From positions 4,237,501 to 4,301,500 of the forward strand of contig NZ_CP130565.1 in the NCBI RefSeq assembly GCF_030534335.1: a stretch of 64,000 nt of DNA, in the 5' to 3' direction. The position numbers were made by a program, and so were the translations under genes. Shown here piece by piece: positions 56,430 to 64,000 of this stretch. Below the pieces are notes generated by a model. The model ran no database searches, had not been told where the DNA came from, and saw only the letters and a list, made by a program, of their open reading frames with translations. Each line of letters begins with the position of its first letter. Within the stretch, counting starts at the first letter, position 1. This DNA comes from Marivirga harenae. Lineage in GTDB: Bacteria; Bacteroidota; Bacteroidia; Cytophagales; Cyclobacteriaceae.

Positions 56430-58682
56430 TTAATAAATAGACCAATCGAATCCTAAGAAAAAATTCCTTCCCAGCAAATTTCCATAATTATATGCAGTAT
56501 CAAAATATTCCCCAAAGCCAAGTGCCACTGTCTCATCTTGTGTACCGCCCAAAGGCGATATCTCTTGTACATTGTCAAACAAGTTTCGAACTCCTACAAA
56601 GACTTCAACTCTTTTGAATTCCTTCCTAAATTTAAGATTATGCTGTGCAAAACTAGGGGAGAGATTAGCTCTAGTGCTTACAATTTCACCCAAGGCGTTC
56701 ACCTCATAGATGTCAGGCATGGCTGTTGGTCCATTCCAATTAAGACTGTAATTCAATTTAATATCTAACGGAAAGTTATACTCTAATGACCCTACTGCAG
56801 ACCAATCTCGTGAATAAATTATGGGCATTTCTTCCAACTTGCCATCTACATTTGTTTCAGCTTGACGAGCATTTTGCCATTGTGCACCTAAATTCAGATA
56901 AAGATTTGCTCCTACCTGATGATTAATGTTTGCGCTTAACCCTCTCGTGTAGGCATAGGCTTCGGAATTCTGATAAATAATAAAACCGGGAGTCTCATAA
57001 TCAGGGATTATTTTATTAGTGAAATAGGTGTAAAAACCGTCAATTTCAATACTCCCTTGTTGATTCCCAAATGTGTAGACATGTTGAAAACCAAGCCCTA
57101 CATTAAAAGATCGTTCCGGATTCAAATCCTCTTCAATTAACAATTCTCGCTGACCAGAAACGAATGCATGATCTTCTGTAAAAAGATTTACTATTCTGAA
57201 ACCAGTACCACTGTTGAATCGAAAATTAGTCCATTCGGTTAATTGGTATTGAATATTTAAGCGTGGAGAAAATATTAATCCATGGCGATTATAATAGTCT
57301 AATCGAGCACCCGATAAGGCTTTCCAATCTTTATTGATTTTCCATTCATCCTGAATAAAAACACCAGGAATAATCTGAACATCTGCTTGATTGCCGGACA
57401 CGTTTTCCGTTGCAGCCGAATTATCATCATAATAGGTAACTCTCTGACTAAAGCCTGATAACAGATTATGATTACCTAATTCATGTTCATAAATAAAATT
57501 AGCAAAAGCCTGATGCTGTTCGGCCTCATAGAAAGTATCGCCATAATAACTATCCTGCCAATGTTGGCTAGCCGAGAATTGTAATCTAAAAGGACTATTT
57601 ACAAATCTTTTATCGCCAAACAATTCCCAGCGATGGGTATAAATACTTTCTCCATAAATCTGATCACTACCTCTTAATTGTTTATAATTCTTGTCTTTTA
57701 CATATTCCAAAACCCCATTTCTTCTATCTTCAAAGTAATACTTGCCGCCAATAGAAAACTGCTTACTTTCATTTTCTGAAAAATTGAAGGCTGAAAATCG
57801 ATCTCTCAAAACTACATCTGAAAACAAATCCCCATTTTGATCTACAAATTGATTGGCCATATCCCAATGCATCCCAGAAAAACTCTTCCACTTTTTCTTC
57901 CCATGCTGAGCGATAAGATTTCCTTTCCATTCTCCGAGTTGTGAGAAACTGGAATTAAGACTTAATGTATTTTCTTTTGCGTGTGGAGTGATAATATTAA
58001 TAACTCCTGCCATGGCTTCTGAACCATAAAGTGTAGAGCCTGGCCCTCTGACCACTTCCACTTTTTCCATCATGTCAGTTGGTATGCTGTTCAAACCATA
58101 AACTGTGGCCAAATTACCATATATTGGAATCCCATTGATTAAAAGCGAGGTGTAAGCACCCTCCAAACCATTAATACTGATTTCATTGGTATAACATACT
58201 CCACAAGCTACATTTTCTTGAATACCATTAATCATAGAGATGCTTTCCATCAAATTACCAGAACCTTGTGAGAAATCATTCAAAAAACCAGCCCGGAAAA
58301 CTTCTACTTTTACTGGTGAATTCCTCAAACTTCTGGCTTGTAATTGTCCGCTGACCACTACTTCATTCAAGCCCAGTTTATCCGGAATAAGTTGAATAAT
58401 ATGAGTTTCAGACAAATTATAATTTTCTAAAGTTACCTCCTGCTTTTGGTATCCAACATGAGAAACCCATATATGCTTCGTACCTTCTTTGATTTTCAAA
58501 GAAAACTCCCCAACATCGTTGGCGGTAGTTCCATATCCACTGTCTTGAGCAAGCGCAGTGGCAAAAGGAAGAAACTTTCCATTTTCATCGGTAACAACAG
58601 CTTTAAATACTTGAGCCTTAGAAATATGCACAACCGACAAAAACAATAGAACCTGTACAACTATCAGTAATACGCTTCTCAT
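56430..58682 (-). CDS. TonB-dependent outer-membrane receptor
   Basis: Signal peptide to about residue 23, CarboxypepD-reg-like domain (AVVTDENGKFLPFATALAQ, about 28-110), plug domain (about 118-230: LNEVVVSGQLQARSLRNSP ... VEVVRGPGSTLYGSEAMAGVINIIT) and a 22-strand barrel ending in Tyr. The plug contains a Cys pair CGVC at residues 160-163, unusual for siderophore receptors and reminiscent of a subset in Bacteroidota of unknown ligand. 750 residues. Substrate is not predictable; metals, heme or vitamins are possible. Its promoter region is divergent from the porin-like gene at 58833. Confidence 0.9.
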   Translation of the reverse strand: MRSVLLIVVQVLLFLSVVHISKAQVFKAVVTDENGKFLPFATALAQDSGYGTTANDVGEFSLKIKEGTKHIWVSHVGYQKQEVTLENYNLSETHIIQLIPDKLGLNEVVVSGQLQARSLRNSPVKVEVFRAGFLNDFSQGSGNLMESISMINGIQENVACGVCYTNEISINGLEGAYTSLLINGIPIYGNLATVYGLNSIPTDMMEKVEVVRGPGSTLYGSEAMAGVINIITPHAKENTLSLNSSFSQLGEWKGNLIAQHGKKKWKSFSGMHWDMANQFVDQNGDLFSDVVLRDRFSAFNFSENESKQFSIGGKYYFEDRRNGVLEYVKDKNYKQLRGSDQIYGESIYTHRWELFGDKRFVNSPFRLQFSASQHWQDSYYGDTFYEAEQHQAFANFIYEHELGNHNLLSGFSQRVTYYDDNSAATENVSGNQADVQIIPGVFIQDEWKINKDWKALSGARLDYYNRHGLIFSPRLNIQYQLTEWTNFRFNSGTGFRIVNLFTEDHAFVSGQRELLIEEDLNPERSFNVGLGFQHVYTFGNQQGSIEIDGFYTYFTNKIIPDYETPGFIIYQNSEAYAYTRGLSANINHQVGANLYLNLGAQWQNARQAETNVDGKLEEMPIIYSRDWSAVGSLEYNFPLDIKLNYSLNWNGPTAMPDIYEVNALGEIVSTRANLSPSFAQHNLKFRKEFKRVEVFVGVRNLFDNVQEISPLGGTQDETVALGFGEYFDTAYNYGNLLGRNFFLGFDWSIY

Positions 58683-58719
58683 AATTATATTTTTAGCTTA
58701 ATCTAAATTTATTTTAATG

Positions 58720-58750
58720 CAAATATATTAATTATAATTAGATTACTAAA
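58720..58750 (-). promoter_or_regulatory. Promoter of the TonB receptor gene with an internal palindrome
   Basis: Minus strand: -33-like TTTA (58747-58750), 19-base spacer, -7 box TATATTTG (58720-58727). The spacer holds a perfect 12-bp palindrome TAATTATAATTA (58729-58740), a natural place for a repressor to bind. The boxes fit the Bacteroidota consensus except the last base of the -33. Confidence 0.5.
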
Positions 58751-58832
58751 TTTATTTAAATTGGTTTTTCGAAAAAATCAAGATTATCAACTATTAAAAT
58801 TTTGTTAACTTGCAAATCTTAACCAACAACTC

Positions 58833-59636
58833 ATGAGATATATATACCTCTTTACTTTGTCGTTTTTCACATTTAATGCGCTGGCTCAAGAAGACAGTAT
58901 TCAAATTGGGACCGACAGACCTGGATTTTCAGAATATCCGCAAAGTATTCCTAAAGGATATTTCCAAATAGAGGCCGGCTTCTCTTTTGACAGTGAAACG
59001 GTGAACCCAAGCGATCGAGTACAAATCATTAATTGGAACAATACTTTGGTTAAGTATGGATTAATGGAAGGCATGGAGCTAAGGTTAGGACAAACCTATC
59101 AAAGTGAAAGATTACTAGAGGGAGGTCAAAGCCCACAGTTTGTTTGGCAGAGTTTCTCCGGACCTGTGGTAGTGGGTACTAAAATAAACTTATGGAAGGA
59201 ATCTGGTTTTATACCCCAAACAGCCGTAGTGGCAGAGTACGGATTCAACACACTTGCTCCAGAAACATTCCAAAGAAATAGTTTCTATAGAATTCAATTG
59301 ACTTCGAAATACCAACTGAATCCAGCATGGTATTTAATGGGAAATTTCGGCTTTGATAAACGTTTCAATGACTTTGGACGGCTTCGGTTTACCGTCAATT
59401 CGGGCTATAGTTTAACCGATAAATTATCCGTCTATGCAGAAATCTACGGATTTAGATCTGAAGCTCGAACCCCATTAAATTACTTTGACGGTGGATTTAC
59501 CTACTTAATAAATCCGAAGTTCCAATTGGATCTGCACGCTGGATTTGACTTGGTTCAACAAACGAATAATTTGGTCGAATATCAGCAAAGTTTTATCGCT
59601 ATGGGTTTGGCTTATTTATTCAAAATTCAAAAATGA
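58833..59636 (+). CDS. Outer-membrane transporter-like protein (MetA-pathway type)
   Basis: Signal peptide ending ALAQ (residue 19), then TDRPGFSEYPQSIPKGYFQIEAGFSF, the opening of the PF13557-type 'phenol-degradation MetA-pathway' barrel proteins, followed by alternating strands and an ending FIAMGLAYLFKIQK. 267 residues. It overlaps rnhB by ATGA (59633-59636). Its start is divergent from the TonB receptor gene over a 150-base shared region, so joint regulation is possible. Confidence 0.8.
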   Translation: MRYIYLFTLSFFTFNALAQEDSIQIGTDRPGFSEYPQSIPKGYFQIEAGFSFDSETVNPSDRVQIINWNNTLVKYGLMEGMELRLGQTYQSERLLEGGQSPQFVWQSFSGPVVVGTKINLWKESGFIPQTAVVAEYGFNTLAPETFQRNSFYRIQLTSKYQLNPAWYLMGNFGFDKRFNDFGRLRFTVNSGYSLTDKLSVYAEIYGFRSEARTPLNYFDGGFTYLINPKFQLDLHAGFDLVQQTNNLVEYQQSFIAMGLAYLFKIQK

Positions 59637-60256
59637 GTTTAAAAGCTTACTTTAATAAAAAGAATGCCTTTGAAGCAGGCTGTGATGAAGTCGGGAGAGG
59701 ATGCTTAGCAGGACCGGTAGTGGCATCTGCGGTGATCTTACCAAAAGATTTCGGACATCCATATCTCACTGATTCCAAAAAACTTAGTGCAACTAAACGA
59801 GCGGAATTAGTAGATGTAATTAAAGAACAAAGTACTGCATGGGCTATTGCGGAATGCAGCCCTATAGAAATTGATGAAGTCAATATCTTAAATGCCTCAT
59901 TCTGGGCTATGCACAAAGCCATAGATCGATTAACACAAAAACCTGATTTCCTCTTGATAGATGGAAATCGATTTACTCCTTACCAAGAAATTTCACATGA
60001 ATGCATTATAAAGGGAGACAGCAAATATTTTAGCATAGCGGCAGCCTCTATTTTAGCAAAAGAGTATCGAGATAACCTCATGCGAGAATTATCGGATATT
60101 TATCCTCAATACGGTTGGGAACGAAATGTGGGTTACCCCACCAAGCAACATAGAGAAGGAATAAAATTATATGGAATCACAGAACATCATCGGAAGTCCT
60201 TTCAGCTTTTGCCGAGGCAGTTGGAGATTTTCGGCATGATTAAAAAATCATCTTAA
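59633..60256 (+). CDS. rnhB: Ribonuclease HII
   Basis: Removes ribonucleotides from RNA-DNA hybrids in the cytosol. Signature GCDEVGRGCLAGPVV (Asp18, Glu19), TDSKKLSATKR, LLIDGN (Asp110) and the AAASILAKEYRDNLM helix with the last Asp. 207 residues is typical. Coupled to the upstream barrel gene and followed after three bases by the nitrilase gene. Confidence 0.97.
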   Translation: MSLKAYFNKKNAFEAGCDEVGRGCLAGPVVASAVILPKDFGHPYLTDSKKLSATKRAELVDVIKEQSTAWAIAECSPIEIDEVNILNASFWAMHKAIDRLTQKPDFLLIDGNRFTPYQEISHECIIKGDSKYFSIAAASILAKEYRDNLMRELSDIYPQYGWERNVGYPTKQHREGIKLYGITEHHRKSFQLLPRQLEIFGMIKKSS

Positions 60257-60259
60257 AGT

Positions 60260-61186
60260 ATGAAAAAATTCAAAGTTGGCTGCGTACAAGCTACTCCTGC
60301 CCTATTTGATAAATCCAAGACATTGGATATTGTATTTAAATGGATTCAAAAAGCAGCAAAGGAGAATGTTAAATTACTAGTCTTTCCTGAAAGCTTCATT
60401 CCTGCCTATCCGGCAGGTTTAGGTTTTGGGACAGTAGTGGGTAGCAGAACTGAAGCAGGTCGCGAGCAATTCAGGGAATACTGGGAGAATAGTGTAGAAA
60501 TTGGAGCAGAAGAAACTCAACAGATAGCCAAATGGGCTAAAGAGCATGATATGTATATCACTATAGGTGTAACTGAAAAAGACTCGATAAGTAAAACCTT
60601 GTACTGCACCATACTATACTTTTCTGCAAAAGGTGAATTAATGGGGAAACATCGAAAACTAAAACCCACTGCAGCAGAACGATTGGTTTGGGGAGAGGGT
60701 GATGGAACAACCCTTAGTACTTATGATACGAAAATTGGAAAACTAGGCGGTTTGATTTGTTGGGAAAACTACATGCCACTAGCCAGAGTGGCAATGTATC
60801 AAAAAGGTGTAGAAATCTATGTTGCACCAACTGCTGATTCTCGAGATAGCTGGAATAGCAGTTTAATTCATATTGCTTGCGAGGGCAGATGTTATGTAAT
60901 AGGATCTAATCAATTTATTCGAAAAAGTAATTATCCTGAACATCTGCAAAAACAATTGGCTGAAGATCGACCTGAAATATTATCAAGGGGTGGTAGTGTA
61001 ATAATTTCTCCATTAGGTAAAGTATTGGCAGGCCCGCTATACAATGAGGAAGGATTATTGACTGCAGAAATCGACCATGATGAAATCATCCGCGCAAAAA
61101 TGGATTTTGATGTGATTGGTCATTATGCTCGGAATGATGTTTTTGGGTTTGATGTGAATGGTCAGCCGGATATGAAGAAAGATTGA
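60260..61186 (+). CDS. Nitrilase-family carbon-nitrogen hydrolase
   Basis: Catalytic triad Glu-Lys-Cys is visible: FPESF (Glu44), KHRKLKPT (Lys133) and GGLICWENYMPLAR (Cys167). The CWEN and GxGxG-like surroundings are those of true nitrilases (EC 3.5.5.1) rather than amidases; substrate not known. 308 residues. Third gene of an operon with rnhB. Confidence 0.92.
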   Translation: MKKFKVGCVQATPALFDKSKTLDIVFKWIQKAAKENVKLLVFPESFIPAYPAGLGFGTVVGSRTEAGREQFREYWENSVEIGAEETQQIAKWAKEHDMYITIGVTEKDSISKTLYCTILYFSAKGELMGKHRKLKPTAAERLVWGEGDGTTLSTYDTKIGKLGGLICWENYMPLARVAMYQKGVEIYVAPTADSRDSWNSSLIHIACEGRCYVIGSNQFIRKSNYPEHLQKQLAEDRPEILSRGGSVIISPLGKVLAGPLYNEEGLLTAEIDHDEIIRAKMDFDVIGHYARNDVFGFDVNGQPDMKKD

Positions 61187-61199
61187 ATGATAGAATATG

Positions 61200-61277
61200 A
61201 GTCTAAGCGAGACGCTTAGACTAGTTTGCAAGATAGGTAATTAACTAGTCTGGTATAATCCAAGTGAGACGCTTGGA
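61200..61277. repeat. Two related hairpins with AGA loops
   Basis: AGTCTAAGCG-AGA-CGCTTAGACT (61200-61222, perfect 10-bp arms) and TCCAAGTG-AGA-CGCTTGGA (61259-61277, one wobble). They are two versions of one small repeat; downstream of the nitrilase gene. Confidence 0.6.
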
Positions 61278-61386
61278 CTATATTTATATCTTTTGACTAA
61301 TCAAGTATTCAAAACTTATATTTCCACTTTCACACCTCATATTTCCAAAAAATCATCATTTTTGCAATCCGAAAAAATTAGATAGA

Positions 61387-62274
61387 ATGTTAAGAGGAGC
61401 GATATTAGTATTTTTAGGTGCTTGTAGTTTTGGGGTTTTAACCACCTTGGTAAAGATTTCATATAAGGAAGGATTCACTCTAGCAGAGGTTACTGGAGCA
61501 CAAGTATTTTTTGGTGCAGTAATTCTCTGGTTAATTTTAGCAGGTAGAGCACTTTTTCAAAATATTAATTTCAAATTCAGCTGGAAAAATAGCTGGAAAG
61601 TATTGCTTACTGGAATTAGTACGGGCTTGGTCAGTTTATGCTACTATAAATCAATACAAGAGCTGCCCGCTTCAATTGGCATTCTTCTACTAATGCAGTT
61701 CACATGGATTAGTCTTTTATTGGAAATCATAATCCACCGGAAATTCCCGACACGAATGCAATGGATCTCCGTAATCTTTATTCTCTTTGGCACCTACTTG
61801 GCAGGAAATGTTTATAGTTTAGATAATATCCCTTTTAGTTTAGAGGGTATAGGATATGGGTTTTTGGCAGGATTTTTCTATGCTTTATTTATCTGGGCAA
61901 ATGGAAGAGTCGGCAATGCTTTGATTCCTGTTCAGAAAAGTGCCATGATGATCACGGGAGCTTGTCTTTTCATCTTCATTATTTTTCCTCCTGAGTTTTT
62001 ATGGAACGGTAGTCTATCCGCAGGATTATGGTCGTGGGGTTTGATTTTCGCTTTCTTTGGAACTGTTATTCCTCCACTTTTCTATGCTTATGGTATCCCA
62101 TCTACCGGAGTAGGGCTAAGCAGTATTTTAAGTTCCGCAGAATTACCCGTGGCCGTGTTTTTTTCAAGCTGGCTTTTAGCAGAAGAGGTAACCGCTTTGC
62201 AATGGGTAGGAGTTGCTACTATTCTTTTTGCAATAGTAGTTGCGAATATTAAGAAGGCTAAAAGCCCTCTTTAA
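61387..62274 (+). CDS. EamA/DMT-family membrane transporter
   Basis: 295 residues with ten hydrophobic helices in two halves (EamA repeats), start LRGAILVFLGACSFGVLTTLVKISYKEGF and a second half opening GYGFLAGFFYALFIWANGRVG. DMT carriers export or import metabolites in the inner membrane; substrate unknown. Start ATG 61387. Confidence 0.9.
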   Translation: MLRGAILVFLGACSFGVLTTLVKISYKEGFTLAEVTGAQVFFGAVILWLILAGRALFQNINFKFSWKNSWKVLLTGISTGLVSLCYYKSIQELPASIGILLLMQFTWISLLLEIIIHRKFPTRMQWISVIFILFGTYLAGNVYSLDNIPFSLEGIGYGFLAGFFYALFIWANGRVGNALIPVQKSAMMITGACLFIFIIFPPEFLWNGSLSAGLWSWGLIFAFFGTVIPPLFYAYGIPSTGVGLSSILSSAELPVAVFFSSWLLAEEVTALQWVGVATILFAIVVANIKKAKSPL

Positions 62275-62291
62275 TTCCCATAAAGGGGGCT
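62263..62291. terminator. Stem-loop between convergent genes
   Basis: AGCCCTCTTT / AAAGGGGGCT with one wobble, between the EamA gene and pyrE; overlaps the EamA stop codon region. Confidence 0.5.
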
Positions 62292-62294
62292 GCC

Positions 62295-62948
62295 TCAGTG
62301 GGCTGGATTCCATCCCGAAGGATTATCCTTCCATTCTTTCAAAGTATCTAATTCGTCATTTTGAATCAATTTCTTGGACAGAGCTTCTTCCAATAAATGC
62401 GGATAATCGGACAGACAAACTAATTTAATATTGGCCTTTTCAAAATTCCCTACTGCTACATCGAAGCCATAAGTGAAAATTGCTGCCATCCCTAAAATTT
62501 CTGCTCCCGCTGCGTGCAAAGCCTCTGCTGCCTTAATAGAACTACCGCCCGTTGAAACCAGATCTTCAACAAGCACCACCTTTTGTCCTTTTTCTAATTT
62601 ACCTTCAACCAAATTTTCCATACCATGACCTTTTGGTTTTGAACGAACATACATAAAAGGAAGATCCAAAGACTCTGCAACTAAAACACCCTGTGGAATA
62701 CCAGCAGTGGCTACACCGGCTATAGCTTCTGCCTCAGGAAATTTCGACCTGATTACGTCAGCCAAATAATGTTTGATTATGCTTCGGGTTTCCGGAAAAG
62801 ACAATGCTAATCTGTTATCACAATAAATAGGGGATTTCCAACCTGAAGCCCATGTAAATGGTTTAGTAGGTCTGATTTGGATAGCTCCAACATCTAATAA
62901 CTCAATAGCAATGGCACGTGCAATTTCTGATTTAGCGATGGTAATCAT
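62295..62948 (-). CDS. pyrE: Orotate phosphoribosyltransferase
   Basis: Fifth step of UMP synthesis: orotate + PRPP gives OMP. The PRPP-binding loop VVLVEDLVSTGGSS (residues about 124-137) and the N-terminal FTWASGWKSPIYCDNR are diagnostic. 217 residues is usual. Located between the recQ-type gene and EamA gene on the minus strand. Confidence 0.96.
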   Translation of the reverse strand: MITIAKSEIARAIAIELLDVGAIQIRPTKPFTWASGWKSPIYCDNRLALSFPETRSIIKHYLADVIRSKFPEAEAIAGVATAGIPQGVLVAESLDLPFMYVRSKPKGHGMENLVEGKLEKGQKVVLVEDLVSTGGSSIKAAEALHAAGAEILGMAAIFTYGFDVAVGNFEKANIKLVCLSDYPHLLEEALSKKLIQNDELDTLKEWKDNPSGWNPAH

Positions 62949-63011
62949 GAAAAAAAGTGATTTAGAATTTATGCGAATTTAGGGGTTTTATTCGCAAGGT
63001 TGAAATTAATT

Positions 63012-64000
63012 TTAATATTTGGAATCAATTTTATCAACTAATGTCAACATCCCCATTTTATCAATTTTCAATTTGCCTTCGTCATCAAGTTTTCTGACAG
63101 CCGATATCACTTTTTCTTTGGAATAGCCTTCAATGTTTTCTGCAAGTCGCTCCATATTCAGATGGGAATCTTCTAAGATATTTAAAATCTTCAACTCTAA
63201 ATCCTTCTCAAAACTACTAGATTTTTTCTTATTGATACAAACATCACAAAAACCACAAGGCTCCGACTTAAACTCACCAAAATACTGCAGTAATTTGAGC
63301 GTACGGCACACGACATCATTTTCTACATAATTCTTTACAGCTATCAGTTTTTGATGCTTATTCTTTTTGCGTTCTTCCAATCGCTTTTTGTCGAGAGGCA
63401 ATTTATTGGCATCATGGCGCGCTTCCAAAAATGTTAATTGCGGAGAGTCAGATTTAGGCGAATAATCAATTACTCCTTCTTTATCTAAATATTTCAATTG
63501 CTTTACAACTTCTTGCGGACTCATCTCAGCCAATTTCGCTATCTGCAACTCGTTTATAAAAATCACTTGTTGATACAAATCACCACCATAAATTCTTAAA
63601 ACCGTCTTAATTATTTTTTCAAATTTGGCATTTGCGATTTCATAAGAATACAAATCCTTGAAGTCTAAATTAATATGCAAACCCGATGGCCGATAAAAGT
63701 ACTCGTTCATTTGAATGAAGCCTTCTTCCTCTAATACTTTCAAAGCATGAAAAACAGGAAATACCTCATATCTGTAGTGTTGACAAAAATCCTGAATTTC
63801 AAAATCAAAACTTTGCATTTCACCAGAACCAATCGCTATTTTAAAGTAATTAGCCAGCGATTGATATAGTTTTTTCAGGAATTCGAATTCGGGATGAGCG
63901 ATCTCATGCTTCTCCTCCATTTCCTTAAAATCTTGCACATGGTAAAGGGCAACAGCAAAAGCGGGTTTTTCGTCACGCCCTGCCCTTCCAGCTTCTTGAT
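63012..64000 (-). CDS. recQ: RecQ-family ATP-dependent DNA helicase, C-terminal part (truncated by window edge)
   Basis: The frame is open to the window edge and enters with the helicase motif VI QEAGRAGRDEKPA, confirming RecQ; the helicase domains lie beyond. The visible part has the zinc-binding Cys set (CRTLKLLQYFGE ... CGFCDVC) and a winged-helix (RQC) region, ending in an extra helical tail with LNMERLAENIEGYSKEKVISAVRKL. No separate start should be drawn at 63938; that codon is internal. Confidence 0.9.
   Translation of the reverse strand, partial: QEAGRAGRDEKPAFAVALYHVQDFKEMEEKHEIAHPEFEFLKKLYQSLANYFKIAIGSGEMQSFDFEIQDFCQHYRYEVFPVFHALKVLEEEGFIQMNEYFYRPSGLHINLDFKDLYSYEIANAKFEKIIKTVLRIYGGDLYQQVIFINELQIAKLAEMSPQEVVKQLKYLDKEGVIDYSPKSDSPQLTFLEARHDANKLPLDKKRLEERKKNKHQKLIAVKNYVENDVVCRTLKLLQYFGEFKSEPCGFCDVCINKKKSSSFEKDLELKILNILEDSHLNMERLAENIEGYSKEKVISAVRKLDDEGKLKIDKMGMLTLVDKIDSKY

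Noticed and set aside
63012-63938. A complete 308-residue gene starting at 63938
   Set aside because: The frame continues upstream to the window edge with the RecQ motif VI, so the GTG at 63938 is internal.

Overview
The window looks like chromosomal DNA of a free-living member of the Bacteroidota, most likely order Cytophagales (Marivirga-like; inferred, not proven). The support is AT-rich DNA, type IX secretion (T9SS) components and a T9SS-sorted giant surface protein, many lipoproteins with a Cys lipobox, LytTR/LytS two-component genes, a PadR-PspC operon, Bacteroidota-style -7 boxes (TATATTTG) and weak ribosome binding sites. No rRNA, tRNA, CRISPR array, transposase or integrase gene was recognised.

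Layout. 0-5.6 kb: chaperone htpG, a MORN-type exported protein translationally coupled to fluoride channel crcB, a thioredoxin/TPR protein, an HD hydrolase. 5.6-15.64 kb: accessory region. From about 6.5 to 15,637 it is a run of about ten single-gene modules, all read from the minus strand, separated by long imperfect palindromes. Each of eight modules starts with GTTRnnn and ends with its exact reverse complement nnnYAAC over 9-10 bases, the hallmark of integron gene cassettes and their attC sites. No integrase is present, so this is a cassette array without a linked integrase (CALIN-like). The attC-like sites are unusually long (129-321 bases). Cargo is almost all exported proteins or lipoproteins of unknown function. 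15.9-22 kb: a PorU2/PorV2 pair (C25-type sortase-like peptidase and its OmpP1-like partner). 22.7-32.6 kb: padR-pspC operon, a frameshifted beta-CASP ribonuclease-like gene, an MBL-fold/rhodanese sulfur enzyme, a LytS/LytTR two-component pair and a LiaF-like protein. 32.6-38.9 kb: tricorn-type protease, NAD(P)-binding protein, a broken small gene, M28 peptidase. 39-41.5 kb: ECF sigma factor, anti-sigma-like protein and outer-membrane barrel. 41.7-46.8 kb: unknown 120-aa protein coupled to a TPR histidine kinase, ABC-F ATPase, two unknown small coupled genes. 46.8-56.1 kb: a giant T9SS surface protein split by one in-frame stop. 56.4-64 kb: TonB receptor divergent from a porin-like protein/rnhB/nitrilase operon, EamA transporter, pyrE and the 3' part of a recQ helicase.

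Functionally the window is dominated by the cell envelope: T9SS sorting, surface adhesin, TonB uptake, envelope-stress sensing (PspC, LiaF, LytS/LytTR, ECF sigma). Four genes carry single disruptions (frameshifts at about 7400 and 26262, stops at 37013 and 50730); these may be real decay, switching, or assembly errors, which the sequence alone cannot separate.
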